Made by a program: the position numbers and the translations under genes. Source: Mangrovicella endophytica (GTDB taxonomy: Bacteria > Pseudomonadota > Alphaproteobacteria > Rhizobiales > Rhizobiaceae). From it: 35,844 nt of DNA. How positions within the stretch are numbered: position 1 is the first letter of the stretch; each line of letters opens with the position of its first letter. This document shows, piece after piece, positions 15,546 to 23,213 of this stretch. The notes below the pieces were generated by a model. The model was not told the DNA's origin. It searched no databases and worked only from the letters and a program-made list of their open reading frames with translations. The stretch spans positions 1 through 35,844 of the forward strand of contig NZ_PKMZ01000016.1 of the NCBI RefSeq assembly GCF_002893625.1, read 5' to 3'.

Positions 15546-17042
15546 TCACATCCGCGCATGCATGAGGTCGCGCGTACGTTCGTAAAGTTCGCGATAGGTG
15601 GCAAAGCCCTTGCCGTAGAGGTCCGCCAGCTCCGTCTTTGGCTCGATGCGCCCGACTTCCGGGTTCCAGCGCTCGATGTCGCTCTCGCCGACATCGCCGA
15701 TCGCCAGCGCCGCCAGAAAGGCGTTGCCGAAGCTCGCACCGACCGAGTGCCTGCGCAGCACCTGCGGCTCGCCGCTGACATCCGAGACGGCCTGGAACCA
15801 GACGGGGTTCTTCATGCCGCCGCCGACGGCAAAGAGGCCGGAGGTCGGGTGGCCGCTACCGCGATAGGTCTCGACGACATGGCGCACGCCATAGGCGATG
15901 CCCTCCAGCACCGCACGATAGACGTCGCTGCGCTCATGCGTCAGATCGAGGCCGAAGATCATGCCCTTGGCATGCGGATCGTGGAGCGGCGTGCGTTCGC
16001 CTGAGAAGTAGGGCAGCACGATCAGCCCCCGCGCGCCGGGCGGCGAGGCGGCGGCCTCCGCCGCGAGTGTGCCCATCGCCGTTTCCGGTGGCAGTTCGCG
16101 GGCAAAACGGTCGCGGAACCAGTGGGTGAGCGTGCCGCTTGTCGCCAGGCCCGACATCAGCGCGTGCCGGCCGGGAAAGAGCCAGGGCGCGTACCACAGC
16201 CGCGGATCGGCGCTGCGCCCCGCCGCGACCTGGATCATGAAGATGGTCGAGCCATACATCAGCATGGTGCGGCTCGGCGCCAGCACGCCGACGCTGACGG
16301 CTTCCGACGCGGCGTCGATGGTGCCGGCGATCACCGGTGTGCCGACGGCAAGGCCCGTCGCTTCGGCCGCAGCCGCGGTGACATGCCCGGCGATCTCCGT
16401 CGTCCAGAGCAGCTCCGGCAGCCGCTCCCGCGTGGTGATGCCGTCCATCAGATCGTCGGCCCAATCCTGACGTTCGACGTCGTAGAGAGGCTGGACGCTG
16501 CCGGCGGAGTAGTGGTCGAGGACGCGCCGGCCTGTCAGCCGCTCGACCAGGAAGGTGGTGGAGTTCACGAAGCCATCGGCCGCGGCATAGATGTCCGGCC
16601 GGTGCCGCTTCAGCCAGAGGATCTTCGGGCCGACGGATTGGGAGGTCAGCGCATTGCCGGTCCGCTCGATCAGCGTCTCGGGCCCGATCGATGCGGTGAG
16701 CTCAGCGATCTCGGCATGGGCGCGGGTATCGACGCCGTAGAGGACGGCGTTCATCAGCGGGTTGCCGCCCGCATCGACGGGAAGCATGCACGGGCCGATG
16801 CCGCTCGCCCCGACAGCGCGGATCGCGCTCGCGGGCAAGCCGCATCCGGCGATCAGCTCGCGCGAGATGGAGGCGAACTCGCCCCACCAGTCCGCTTCGG
16901 GGTCGTGCTCGGCCCAGCCGGGCTCGGGCACGATCATGCGATGCCGGCGCCGCGCCTCGGCCAGAACCTCACCGTTCGAACCGACGATGACGCCCTTCGT
17001 CTCGAAGGTGCCGACGTCGATGCCGAGCGTGGCTCCGCTCAT
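15546..17042 (-). CDS. FGGY-family carbohydrate kinase
   Basis: A 498-residue sugar kinase. The N-terminal phosphate-binding motif is LGIDVGTFETKGVIV, a central AGTIDAASEAVSVGVL carries the likely catalytic Asp, and the C-terminal FGGY signature region is VGGGMKNPVWFQAVSDVSG. The general architecture is closest to xylulokinase-like members, but specificity within FGGY cannot be read by eye. Start ATG 17040-17042 overlaps the stop of the M42 gene (TCA/CAT, ATGA on the coding strand). Placed between the peptidase and the binding-protein gene, it probably phosphorylates the imported sugar or a product released from it. AI-2 kinase LsrK is also FGGY, but the binding-protein pocket argues against AI-2. 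Confidence 0.9.
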   Translation of the reverse strand: MSGATLGIDVGTFETKGVIVGSNGEVLAEARRRHRMIVPEPGWAEHDPEADWWGEFASISRELIAGCGLPASAIRAVGASGIGPCMLPVDAGGNPLMNAVLYGVDTRAHAEIAELTASIGPETLIERTGNALTSQSVGPKILWLKRHRPDIYAAADGFVNSTTFLVERLTGRRVLDHYSAGSVQPLYDVERQDWADDLMDGITTRERLPELLWTTEIAGHVTAAAAEATGLAVGTPVIAGTIDAASEAVSVGVLAPSRTMLMYGSTIFMIQVAAGRSADPRLWYAPWLFPGRHALMSGLATSGTLTHWFRDRFARELPPETAMGTLAAEAAASPPGARGLIVLPYFSGERTPLHDPHAKGMIFGLDLTHERSDVYRAVLEGIAYGVRHVVETYRGSGHPTSGLFAVGGGMKNPVWFQAVSDVSGEPQVLRRHSVGASFGNAFLAALAIGDVGESDIERWNPEVGRIEPKTELADLYGKGFATYRELYERTRDLMHARM

Positions 17043-18160
17043 GTATGGCGGTCCCGATCGAGGTCGAAACCGGGTGCCGCGATGCGGGTGATCGCGCCGA
17101 CGCAGAGCTGCGTCAGTTGTTCCAGGTCACGCAAGTCGCAGACTTCCAGCGCCGTGTGGGTGTAGCGGCTGGGGAAGCAGAGGTCGACGCAGGCGACGCC
17201 CTGACCGACGAGCTGGACATAGGAGTTGTCGGTGAGCGCGCCGATATGGGCGGTGCGCTGCAGCGGGATGTCCTCCTCGGCCGCCGTACGGACGACGAGC
17301 GCCGTGATCGCGGGATGCGGGATGGTGCCGTTCAGCGTGCCGCGGCCGTGGAAGGAGTAGAGGCTCATCGCGGGCCCGGCGCCGAGACGCACCTCGCCCC
17401 GCTGCGTCATGTCCGGCGTGTCGGCGGTCAGGGCCAGATCGAGCTGGATGGCGATGTCGGGCTGGAGCTGCTGCGCCGCCACCATGGCGCCGCGCAGGTT
17501 GAATTCCTCCAGGACGGCGAAGACGAAGTGGATCGTCGGGCGGGGCGAGACGTCCTTCAGAAGGCGTGCGGCCTCCACGACGACGGCGCAGCCGGCGCGA
17601 TCGTCGACCGAGGTGCCGGCGACACGGTCCTCGTTCAGATGCAGGACGCGCGGCTCGTAGACGACCGGCGTGCCGATCTCGATGCCGAGGCCGCGCACCG
17701 CCTCCGCACTGTCGGCGCCGATGTCGATGAAGAGGTCGGCATAGGGCGTGACCTTGTATTTCTCTTCCGGCGGCGTCGCATGGTGGCTCTTGTTGGCGAC
17801 GATGCCGGTGACGTCCCTGCCCTCACCGACGCAGAAGCGCACGGCCTGCGCAGGCAGCGCCTTTTCCGGCACGCCGCCGAGCCGCTCGACCCGGATGAGG
17901 CCGTTCGCCTCGATCTTGCGGGTGACGAAGCCGAGCTGGTCGGTATGGGCGTAGAGCATGACGCTCGGCGCACCGGGCTCACCCTCCAGAGTCGCGATGA
18001 GGTTCCCGAGCCGGTCGGTGCGCGAGCTCAGCCCCATGCCGTCCAGGACCTTGGCGATGTGGCGCCGCACGCGGTCCTCGTGGCCGGAGAGGCCCGGGAC
18101 CAGCATCAGATCGGACAGGAGGGTGCGCAGCCGCGCTTTCAGATCATCCATCGCATTCAT
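17039..18160 (-). CDS. M42-family zinc metallopeptidase (SgcX/FrvX type)
   Basis: A 373-residue cytoplasmic protein of the M42 glutamyl-aminopeptidase/'endoglucanase' family. All metal and catalytic positions can be seen: His72 and Asp74 in YAHTDQLGF, Asp186 or Asp187 in SVDDRAGC, the Glu pair 218-219 in VLEEFNLRGA, an Asp near 241-247 in QLDLALTAD, and His335 in RYTHTALEV. Start ATG 18158-18160 overlaps the permease stop (ATGA), and the upstream in-frame extension was rejected. M42 members form large tetrahedral peptidases that trim peptides, but several sit in sugar operons (sgcX, frvX) with unknown roles. Here it lies between a sugar permease and a sugar kinase, next to a BtpA/SgcQ gene, so cleavage of an amide or amine-linked sugar conjugate is one possibility. 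Confidence 0.9.
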   Translation of the reverse strand: MNAMDDLKARLRTLLSDLMLVPGLSGHEDRVRRHIAKVLDGMGLSSRTDRLGNLIATLEGEPGAPSVMLYAHTDQLGFVTRKIEANGLIRVERLGGVPEKALPAQAVRFCVGEGRDVTGIVANKSHHATPPEEKYKVTPYADLFIDIGADSAEAVRGLGIEIGTPVVYEPRVLHLNEDRVAGTSVDDRAGCAVVVEAARLLKDVSPRPTIHFVFAVLEEFNLRGAMVAAQQLQPDIAIQLDLALTADTPDMTQRGEVRLGAGPAMSLYSFHGRGTLNGTIPHPAITALVVRTAAEEDIPLQRTAHIGALTDNSYVQLVGQGVACVDLCFPSRYTHTALEVCDLRDLEQLTQLCVGAITRIAAPGFDLDRDRHT

Positions 18161-19137
18161 GCCTTTGCGGCTTTCCATCTGAAGAAGCCGAGCCCGCCCT
18201 TCTCGACGAGGACGCGCGCCGCCATGACGATGATCAGGAGGCTTCCGAAGAAGAGGTCGCGCGCAAAAGCCGTGAAGGCGAGGAAGTTGAGACCGGAGGA
18301 GATGAGCTGCAGCGTCACCACCGCGAGGACGATGCCGCCGACGGTGCCGGCTCCGCCAAAGGGGCTGACGCCAGCCAGGATGTTGATGAGGATGACGAGC
18401 AGAAGATAGGAGCCGCCGTAATCGGCATTGGCCGAGTTGACGCGGGCCAGGATGACGAGGCCGGCCAGCGCCGAGATCAGCCCGGCGATGGCGTAGATCC
18501 GCAGGATCAGCGCCTTCTCCGGCATGCCGACGAAGCGCGCCGCCAGCGGATTGGCGCCATAGAGGCGTGCTCGCGTCCCGGACGCCGTGAAGCGCAGCAC
18601 CAGGCCGAGCGCCAGCGCCGCCAGCGCGAAGATCACGAGCGGCACCGGCACGGCGCCGCCGATCGACCAGTTGCCCCAGGCACCGTACCATTCCGGCATG
18701 CCGGTGATGGCGGGACCGCCGGTGACGACGATGCCGATGCCGCCGTAGAGCTGCAGCGTGCCGAGCGTCGCCAGGATCGGCGGCAGGCGCAGATAGGCGA
18801 TGAGGCAGCCGTTGAGGAGGCCGCAAACGAGGCCGAGGAGCAGCGCCGCCGGCACTGCCGCCCAGGCATATTCAGGCCCGGCGCGCAGCAGGAGCGCAGC
18901 GACGACCGAGGCGAGGTTCGCCACCGCCACCACTGAGAGGTCGATGCCGCCGGAGATCATGGTCGGAAGCACCGCCAGCGCCAGCAGCCCAAATTCGGGA
19001 AACTGCGAGCCCATGGATGTCAGGTTGGCGAAGGTCAGGAAGTTCGGCGCGGCAAGGCTGAGGGCGGCGAAGATGGCGATCGCCAGCGCTCCGAGGCCGA
19101 GGATGTAACCGTTGGTTGTGTCGCGCCGAGCGCTCAT
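18157..19137 (-). CDS. Sugar ABC transporter permease (RbsC/LsrC/LsrD family), copy 1
   Basis: A 326-residue polytopic membrane protein with the same family landmarks as the second permease but clearly different sequence: MISGGIDLSVVAVANLASVV, LPPILATLGTLQLYGG and NILAGVSPFGGAGTVGG. The start lies 3 bases after the BtpA stop and the stop overlaps the M42 start. It is separated from the other transport genes by the peptidase and kinase genes, an arrangement suggesting the enzymes are part of the same uptake-and-breakdown route. Together with 11934-12947 it probably makes a heterodimeric channel. Confidence 0.9.
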   Translation of the reverse strand: MSARRDTTNGYILGLGALAIAIFAALSLAAPNFLTFANLTSMGSQFPEFGLLALAVLPTMISGGIDLSVVAVANLASVVAALLLRAGPEYAWAAVPAALLLGLVCGLLNGCLIAYLRLPPILATLGTLQLYGGIGIVVTGGPAITGMPEWYGAWGNWSIGGAVPVPLVIFALAALALGLVLRFTASGTRARLYGANPLAARFVGMPEKALILRIYAIAGLISALAGLVILARVNSANADYGGSYLLLVILINILAGVSPFGGAGTVGGIVLAVVTLQLISSGLNFLAFTAFARDLFFGSLLIIVMAARVLVEKGGLGFFRWKAAKA

Positions 19138-19140
19138 CGA

Positions 19141-19950
19141 TCAGTCTCCGCGGGCCGACTTGGCAAGGCGCATGAACTCGGCGGCACGGTCCGCATCGAC
19201 CGCCTTCCAGGTGTCGCCGTCGACCTTCAGCGACGAGCCGACGATGCAGCCGTCCGCCACCTTCAGGACGTCGGCAACCGTCGCATGCTTCACCCCGGTA
19301 TTGGCAAGCACCGGCGTCGTCGGCAGCACCTTCTTCACGGCAATGAGGTCGGTCATCTCGGCCGCCTCGCCGGTGATGGCGCCGGAGACGAGGATCGCAT
19401 CCGGAATGGAGGAGAAGACCGCCGAGCGAGCGCGGTCGGAGAGCTCGCGGCGATCCAGCGAATAGGCGAACTCGGCCGAGACATTGGCGAGCATGGCGAC
19501 GTCCGGGCGGTGCAGGCGGTCGCGGTAGCGCATGGCCGCGCCGGCATTCGGCGTCCACGGCCCCATGTCGGAGGCATAGGTGCCGGTGAGGATCTCACGC
19601 AGGAACGATGCCCCCGTCGCCGCCGCGAGCGCGACGCTCGCCATCGGGTCCCAGAGGACGTTGACGCCGAACGGCTTCTCGATCTCGGAACGGAGCTGGC
19701 CTATCACATAGGCCATGGTGGCGGTGGAGGCCGTATCGACCTTCAGCTCGTAGGGGCGGTCGTTCTCGTTGCCGAACATCACCGCATCGACGTCGGCGGC
19801 CTGCAGGGCGCGCAGGTCGCGGCGCGCGGCCTCTACGATCGCCTCGACACCGCCGTCGGCATCGTACAGCGGCGAGCCCGGCAGCGGCGAGAGATGGACC
19901 ATCGCGATGACCGGCTTCGTTTCGCCGAACAGCGTCTTGAACTTGCTCAT
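19141..19950 (-). CDS. BtpA/SgcQ family protein
   Basis: A 269-residue protein of the BtpA family. Recognisable blocks are KPVIAMVHLSPLPGSPLY near the N terminus, DAVMFGNENDRPY, PFGVNVLWDPMASVALAAATGASFLRE in the middle, and TPVLANTGVKHATVADVL plus DGCIVGSSLKVDG at the C terminus. The last two are typical of phosphate-binding ends of TIM barrels. The cyanobacterial member is needed for photosystem I accumulation, while the E. coli member SgcQ sits in the sgc carbohydrate operon; no biochemical reaction is established for the bacterial operon members as far as I know. This one lies between a DeoR regulator and sugar transport genes, so a role as an aldolase- or isomerase-like enzyme on a sugar phosphate is plausible but unproven. 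Confidence 0.88.
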   Translation of the reverse strand: MSKFKTLFGETKPVIAMVHLSPLPGSPLYDADGGVEAIVEAARRDLRALQAADVDAVMFGNENDRPYELKVDTASTATMAYVIGQLRSEIEKPFGVNVLWDPMASVALAAATGASFLREILTGTYASDMGPWTPNAGAAMRYRDRLHRPDVAMLANVSAEFAYSLDRRELSDRARSAVFSSIPDAILVSGAITGEAAEMTDLIAVKKVLPTTPVLANTGVKHATVADVLKVADGCIVGSSLKVDGDTWKAVDADRAAEFMRLAKSARGD

Positions 19951-19989
19951 ATCTTCAACGTCTTCTTCTGTTGCGGCCGGAGCCGGGTA

Positions 19990-20769
19990 TCAGTGGAACT
20001 CGACTGCGCGCAGGCGCGGCCGGTACGGATCAAGGCGCGACGCCGCCTTGCGGTCGGTGACGAGAAGGTCGATGCGGTCGAGCCCGCAGACGGGCGTCGG
20101 CGCGCGCCTGTCGAGCTTGGAATGGTCGGCGAGAAGGACTGTGCGCTTGGCGCCGGCGACGCCGGAGCGCTTCACCTCAGCCTCTTCCGGCGTCGAATTG
20201 GAGATGCCGTCGGGATCGACGGCGTCGGCGGCCATGAAGAAGATGTCGAATGAGAGCGCCTTCAACTGCTCGCGCGCGCTGCTGCCGACGATGCTGTAGA
20301 AGCCGTTGCGCACTTCGCCCCCAAGGACGGAGACCTGGGTGCGCCCGCTGGCGGCCGCTTCCGCCACCTTGAGATCCATGGCGACGATCGAAACGTCGCG
20401 GCCGGCGATCGCCTGCGCCAGCGCCAGCGTGGTGGTGCCCGAATCCAGGAGAAGACGCTGCCCGTCCTCGACGCCGAGTGCTGCGGCGGCGCCGATGCGC
20501 GTCTTCAGCGCCTGATGCACGCGCAGCTTTTCCATGAAGAGCGGCTCGGCAAGGCCGTTCTGGCCCGGCGCCATGACACCGCCATGAGTCCGGGTGGCAA
20601 GGCCGGCTCGTGACAGCACTTCGAGATCGCGGCGCGCCGTCGGTCCCGACACGCCGAAATGCTCGATCAGCTCGCCGATCGTCATCTGACCACGCGCCGC
20701 GATGAGCTCGGCCATCCGATGATGGCGCTCCTGCGGAAAGCGGATCTGCTGACGTGCCTCGTCTCCCAT
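19990..20769 (-). CDS. DeoR-family transcriptional repressor
   Basis: About 259 residues when started at ATG 20767-20769 (MGDEARQQIRFP). The N-terminal winged helix-turn-helix reads MTIGELIEHFGVSGPTARRD followed by LEVLSRAGLATRTHGG, the DeoR signature. The C-terminal sugar-phosphate-sensing domain has LLLDSGTTTLALAQAI, LGGEVRN and KRTVLLADHSKLDRR. An in-frame ATG at 20790 would extend it by 7 residues across a perfect palindrome that looks like an operator, so the shorter start is preferred. It is the first gene of the sugar operon and probably represses it until a sugar phosphate effector accumulates. E. coli SgcR is the counterpart in the sgc operon. Confidence 0.9.
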   Translation of the reverse strand: MGDEARQQIRFPQERHHRMAELIAARGQMTIGELIEHFGVSGPTARRDLEVLSRAGLATRTHGGVMAPGQNGLAEPLFMEKLRVHQALKTRIGAAAALGVEDGQRLLLDSGTTTLALAQAIAGRDVSIVAMDLKVAEAAASGRTQVSVLGGEVRNGFYSIVGSSAREQLKALSFDIFFMAADAVDPDGISNSTPEEAEVKRSGVAGAKRTVLLADHSKLDRRAPTPVCGLDRIDLLVTDRKAASRLDPYRPRLRAVEFH

Positions 20770-20773
20770 ACCG

Positions 20774-20789
20774 TGATCATTAATGATCA
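20774..20789. promoter_or_regulatory. 16-bp perfect palindrome, candidate DeoR operator
   Basis: TGATCATTAATGATCA reads the same on both strands and lies immediately upstream of the DeoR start. It covers the putative -10 box and spacer, so a bound repressor would block initiation. It is AT-rich in a GC-rich region, making chance less likely. Autoregulation of the whole operon is inferred. Confidence 0.6.
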
Positions 20790-20804
20790 TTTGGGCGCGG
20801 TCAA
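20776..20804 (-). promoter_or_regulatory. Candidate sigma-70 promoter of the sugar operon
   Basis: On the minus strand, TTGACC (20804-20799) and AATGAT (20781-20776) are spaced by exactly 17 bases. The predicted transcription start would fall on or next to the A of the ATG at 20769, giving a leaderless or nearly leaderless mRNA. No Shine-Dalgarno is seen before that ATG, in agreement. Confidence 0.5.
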
Positions 20805-20868
20805 CCCGCTTCTTAGGCTGTCCCCATCGGCGGCAAGGACGGTGGGCTGGCCAATGAGGCAGCTCGAT

Positions 20869-20903
20869 GCAGCCGCAGCCGGCAAGGGAGCGGCTGCGGC
20901 TGC
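20869..20903 (-). terminator. Hairpin after the aldehyde oxidoreductase operon
   Basis: GCAGCCGCAGCC (20869-20880) pairs perfectly with GGCTGCGGCTGC (20892-20903) around an 11-base loop, 16 bases beyond the stop of the large-subunit gene. No T-run follows on the minus strand, so it may be a weak or Rho-assisted terminator that separates this operon from the downstream DeoR operon. Confidence 0.45.
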
Positions 20904-20918
20904 CCGGCGCCGAAGAGC

Positions 20919-23213
20919 CTAGACGAGGCTCTCCAGCGTGATCGGCAGGCGGCGGATGCGCTTGCCGGTGGCGTGGTAGACGGCGTTGGCGATGGCCGGT
21001 GCGACGCCGACGATGGCGAGTTCGCCGACCGCTTTGCCGCCGAGCGGTGTCGCGGCGTAGTCGGGCTCGCCGACCGAGATGGTCTCGATTGCCGGCACGT
21101 CGGCATTGGTGGCGATGCGGTAGTCCGCGAGGTTGGCGTTGAGGATGCGGCCATTGCGTGGATCGACGACGCCCTCTTCCAGCAGCGCCATGCCGATGCC
21201 CATGACGATGCCGCCCTTGAACTGGCTGTCGGCGAGCTTGGGATTGTAGAGCCGCCCCGCATCCAGCGCCGAGACGACGCGCGAGACGCGCACCGTGCCG
21301 AAATCCTCGTCCACCCGCACCTCGATGAAGTGGGCGCAGAAGGAGTGGCGGGAGACCGGCAGGTTGGCGCCGCGCTCCATGCCGGCCATGGTGGTGAAGA
21401 ACTTCCGCCGCTCTTCGTCGGAGCGCTCGCCTTCGGGCAGCGTGTCGCGCTTGACCTCGATGACGGAGCGTCCGGTCGCCGCCAGCAGCTCGGCAATGCC
21501 GACGGCCTCGCCGCGCGGCGTCATCACCCGGCCGCCTTCGACGCTCAGCGTATTGGCGCGGTCGCGCAGCGGCGATGCGGGATCGCCGAGCCCGAGCGCG
21601 ATCAGCTCGTCGCGCGCCGCCAGCGCCGTCTTGTGCACGGCGCCGACCATCAGGTTGGCGAGCTGCGAACCGCCGGCGACCGGCGCACGCGGCAGGCGCG
21701 AGTCGCCCAGCCTCACCGTCACCCGCTCTGCCGGAACGCCGAGCGCATCCGCCGCCGTCTGCGCGAGGATCGTGTAGGTGCCCGTGCCCATGTCGATGGC
21801 GCTCGACAGCACTTCGACGGAGCCGTCGGCGAGGATGCGCACCATCGCCTCGGCAGGGCTTGAATAGACCGGGTGCGTGCCGACGGCCATGCCCCAGCCG
21901 ATCAGCTGCCGCCCGTCGCGCATCGAGCGCGGCGTCCTGTTGCGGCGCGCCCAGCCGAACGCCTGCGCACCGACGTCATAGGCCTGGAGGAGCCGGCGCG
22001 ACGACCAGGGCTTGCCGTTCTCGAAGTCGTGGTCCGGCTCGTTCAGCCGCCGCAACTCGAGCGGGTCCATCGCCAGCGCCTCGGCCAGCTCGTCCATGGC
22101 GCATTCGAGCCCGAAGGCGCTCGGATTCTTGCCGGGTGCGCGAAAGGCGCCGGGCGTCACCGTGTTGACCGGGACGATGCGGTGGCGCGAGCGCAGGTTC
22201 GGCACCGCGTACATCATCGACGTCACGACGCCGAGCGTCTCGACGAAGGTCTTGGTCGCCGCCGTCTCGTTGGCGCCCTCATGATCGAGGGCGAGGATTC
22301 GGCCATCCCTGTCGGCGCCGAGCGTCAGTGTCTGCCGCGTTCCCGGCCGGCCGCCATAGGCCGTGAAGGTCTGCGGTCGTGTGACGGCGAGCTTCACCGG
22401 CCTGCCGAGCATCTTCGCCGCGATCGCCGCAACGGCCGAGTGTGGCAGCGGCTGCCCCTTCGAGCCGAAGCCGCCGCCGATGAAGGGCGAGACGATGCGG
22501 ACGTTCTCGAAGGCCAAGCCGAACCAGTCGGCAAAGTGCTGCGCCATGCCGTCGACCCACTGGCTCGGCTCATAGACCGTCAGGCGGTCGTCGGCCTCCC
22601 AGTGGGCGACGAGGCCGTGCGGCTCGATCGGCGTGTTGTATTCGCGTGGCGTCTCATAGGTCTGGCTGATGACGACGGGCGCGGCCGCCAGCGCGGCATC
22701 GACGTCGCCCCAGCCCTTGTCCTGCGCCTCGACCGGCCTGCCCTCGCCGGCCCGCGCGTCGGCAAAGCTCGCGATCACCGCCGCATCCTCGTAGGTGATC
22801 GTGACCAGCCGCGCCGCCGCCCGCGCCTCTTCCAGCGTGTCGGCGACAACGGCCGCGACCAGTTCGCCATTGTGCTCGACCACTTCGGCGAAGGGCGTGT
22901 AGGTCTCGCCCTCTGGCTTGTTGCCGTAGAAGTCCGACACGGGGCGAAGCCGCAGGCTGTTGCCGGCATCGAGCACGAGACGTACGCCGGGGCTCGCCTC
23001 CGCCGCGTTCCGGTCGATCGAGACGACCCGTCCAGCGCCGACGGTCGACTGGACGAGGACGCAGTGGAGGACACCCGCCACCGGCTGCTCCAGGGCATAG
23101 GTCGCGCGGCCTTGCACCTTGTCGGGCCCGTCGGCACGGCTGAGGGGCCGGCCGAGCGGCGAGGCGCCGTCCGATGCGTCACCCTGCTTGGCGCGGCGTT
23201 CGAGAGCACTCAT
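20919..23213 (-). CDS. paoC: Aldehyde/xanthine oxidoreductase molybdopterin-binding large subunit (PaoC-like)
   Basis: A 764-residue molybdenum-cofactor subunit of the xanthine oxidase family. Visible motifs are IGGGFGSKG, VTPGAFRAPG, the substrate-side GTHPVYSSPAEA region and, near the C terminus, GGKAVGELAIVGVAPAI. The last includes the catalytic Glu of the Gly-x-Gly/Val-Gly-Glu motif. It hydroxylates aldehydes or N-heterocycles using water as the oxygen source. Length and the companion subunits match E. coli PaoC (about 730 residues). It begins at an ATG overlapping the medium-subunit stop. The product is the last gene of a three-gene operon controlled from the TetR intergenic region. The substrate is unknown; no XdhC/PaoD cofactor-insertion gene lies in the window. 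Confidence 0.92.
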   Translation of the reverse strand: MSALERRAKQGDASDGASPLGRPLSRADGPDKVQGRATYALEQPVAGVLHCVLVQSTVGAGRVVSIDRNAAEASPGVRLVLDAGNSLRLRPVSDFYGNKPEGETYTPFAEVVEHNGELVAAVVADTLEEARAAARLVTITYEDAAVIASFADARAGEGRPVEAQDKGWGDVDAALAAAPVVISQTYETPREYNTPIEPHGLVAHWEADDRLTVYEPSQWVDGMAQHFADWFGLAFENVRIVSPFIGGGFGSKGQPLPHSAVAAIAAKMLGRPVKLAVTRPQTFTAYGGRPGTRQTLTLGADRDGRILALDHEGANETAATKTFVETLGVVTSMMYAVPNLRSRHRIVPVNTVTPGAFRAPGKNPSAFGLECAMDELAEALAMDPLELRRLNEPDHDFENGKPWSSRRLLQAYDVGAQAFGWARRNRTPRSMRDGRQLIGWGMAVGTHPVYSSPAEAMVRILADGSVEVLSSAIDMGTGTYTILAQTAADALGVPAERVTVRLGDSRLPRAPVAGGSQLANLMVGAVHKTALAARDELIALGLGDPASPLRDRANTLSVEGGRVMTPRGEAVGIAELLAATGRSVIEVKRDTLPEGERSDEERRKFFTTMAGMERGANLPVSRHSFCAHFIEVRVDEDFGTVRVSRVVSALDAGRLYNPKLADSQFKGGIVMGIGMALLEEGVVDPRNGRILNANLADYRIATNADVPAIETISVGEPDYAATPLGGKAVGELAIVGVAPAIANAVYHATGKRIRRLPITLESLV

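Noticed and set aside
13136-15565. Very long plus-strand reading frame (809 codons) opposite the sugar ATPase and binding-protein genes
   Set aside because: Arg/His/Asp-rich composition with no recognisable domain; it is the antisense shadow of well-supported genes in high-GC DNA.
14504-17042. Interpretation of the importer and FGGY kinase as an AI-2 (lsr) uptake system
   Set aside because: The LsrB-like protein lacks AI-2 contact residues, and lsrF, lsrG and an LsrR-type regulator are missing, while DhaKL, M42 and BtpA genes are present.
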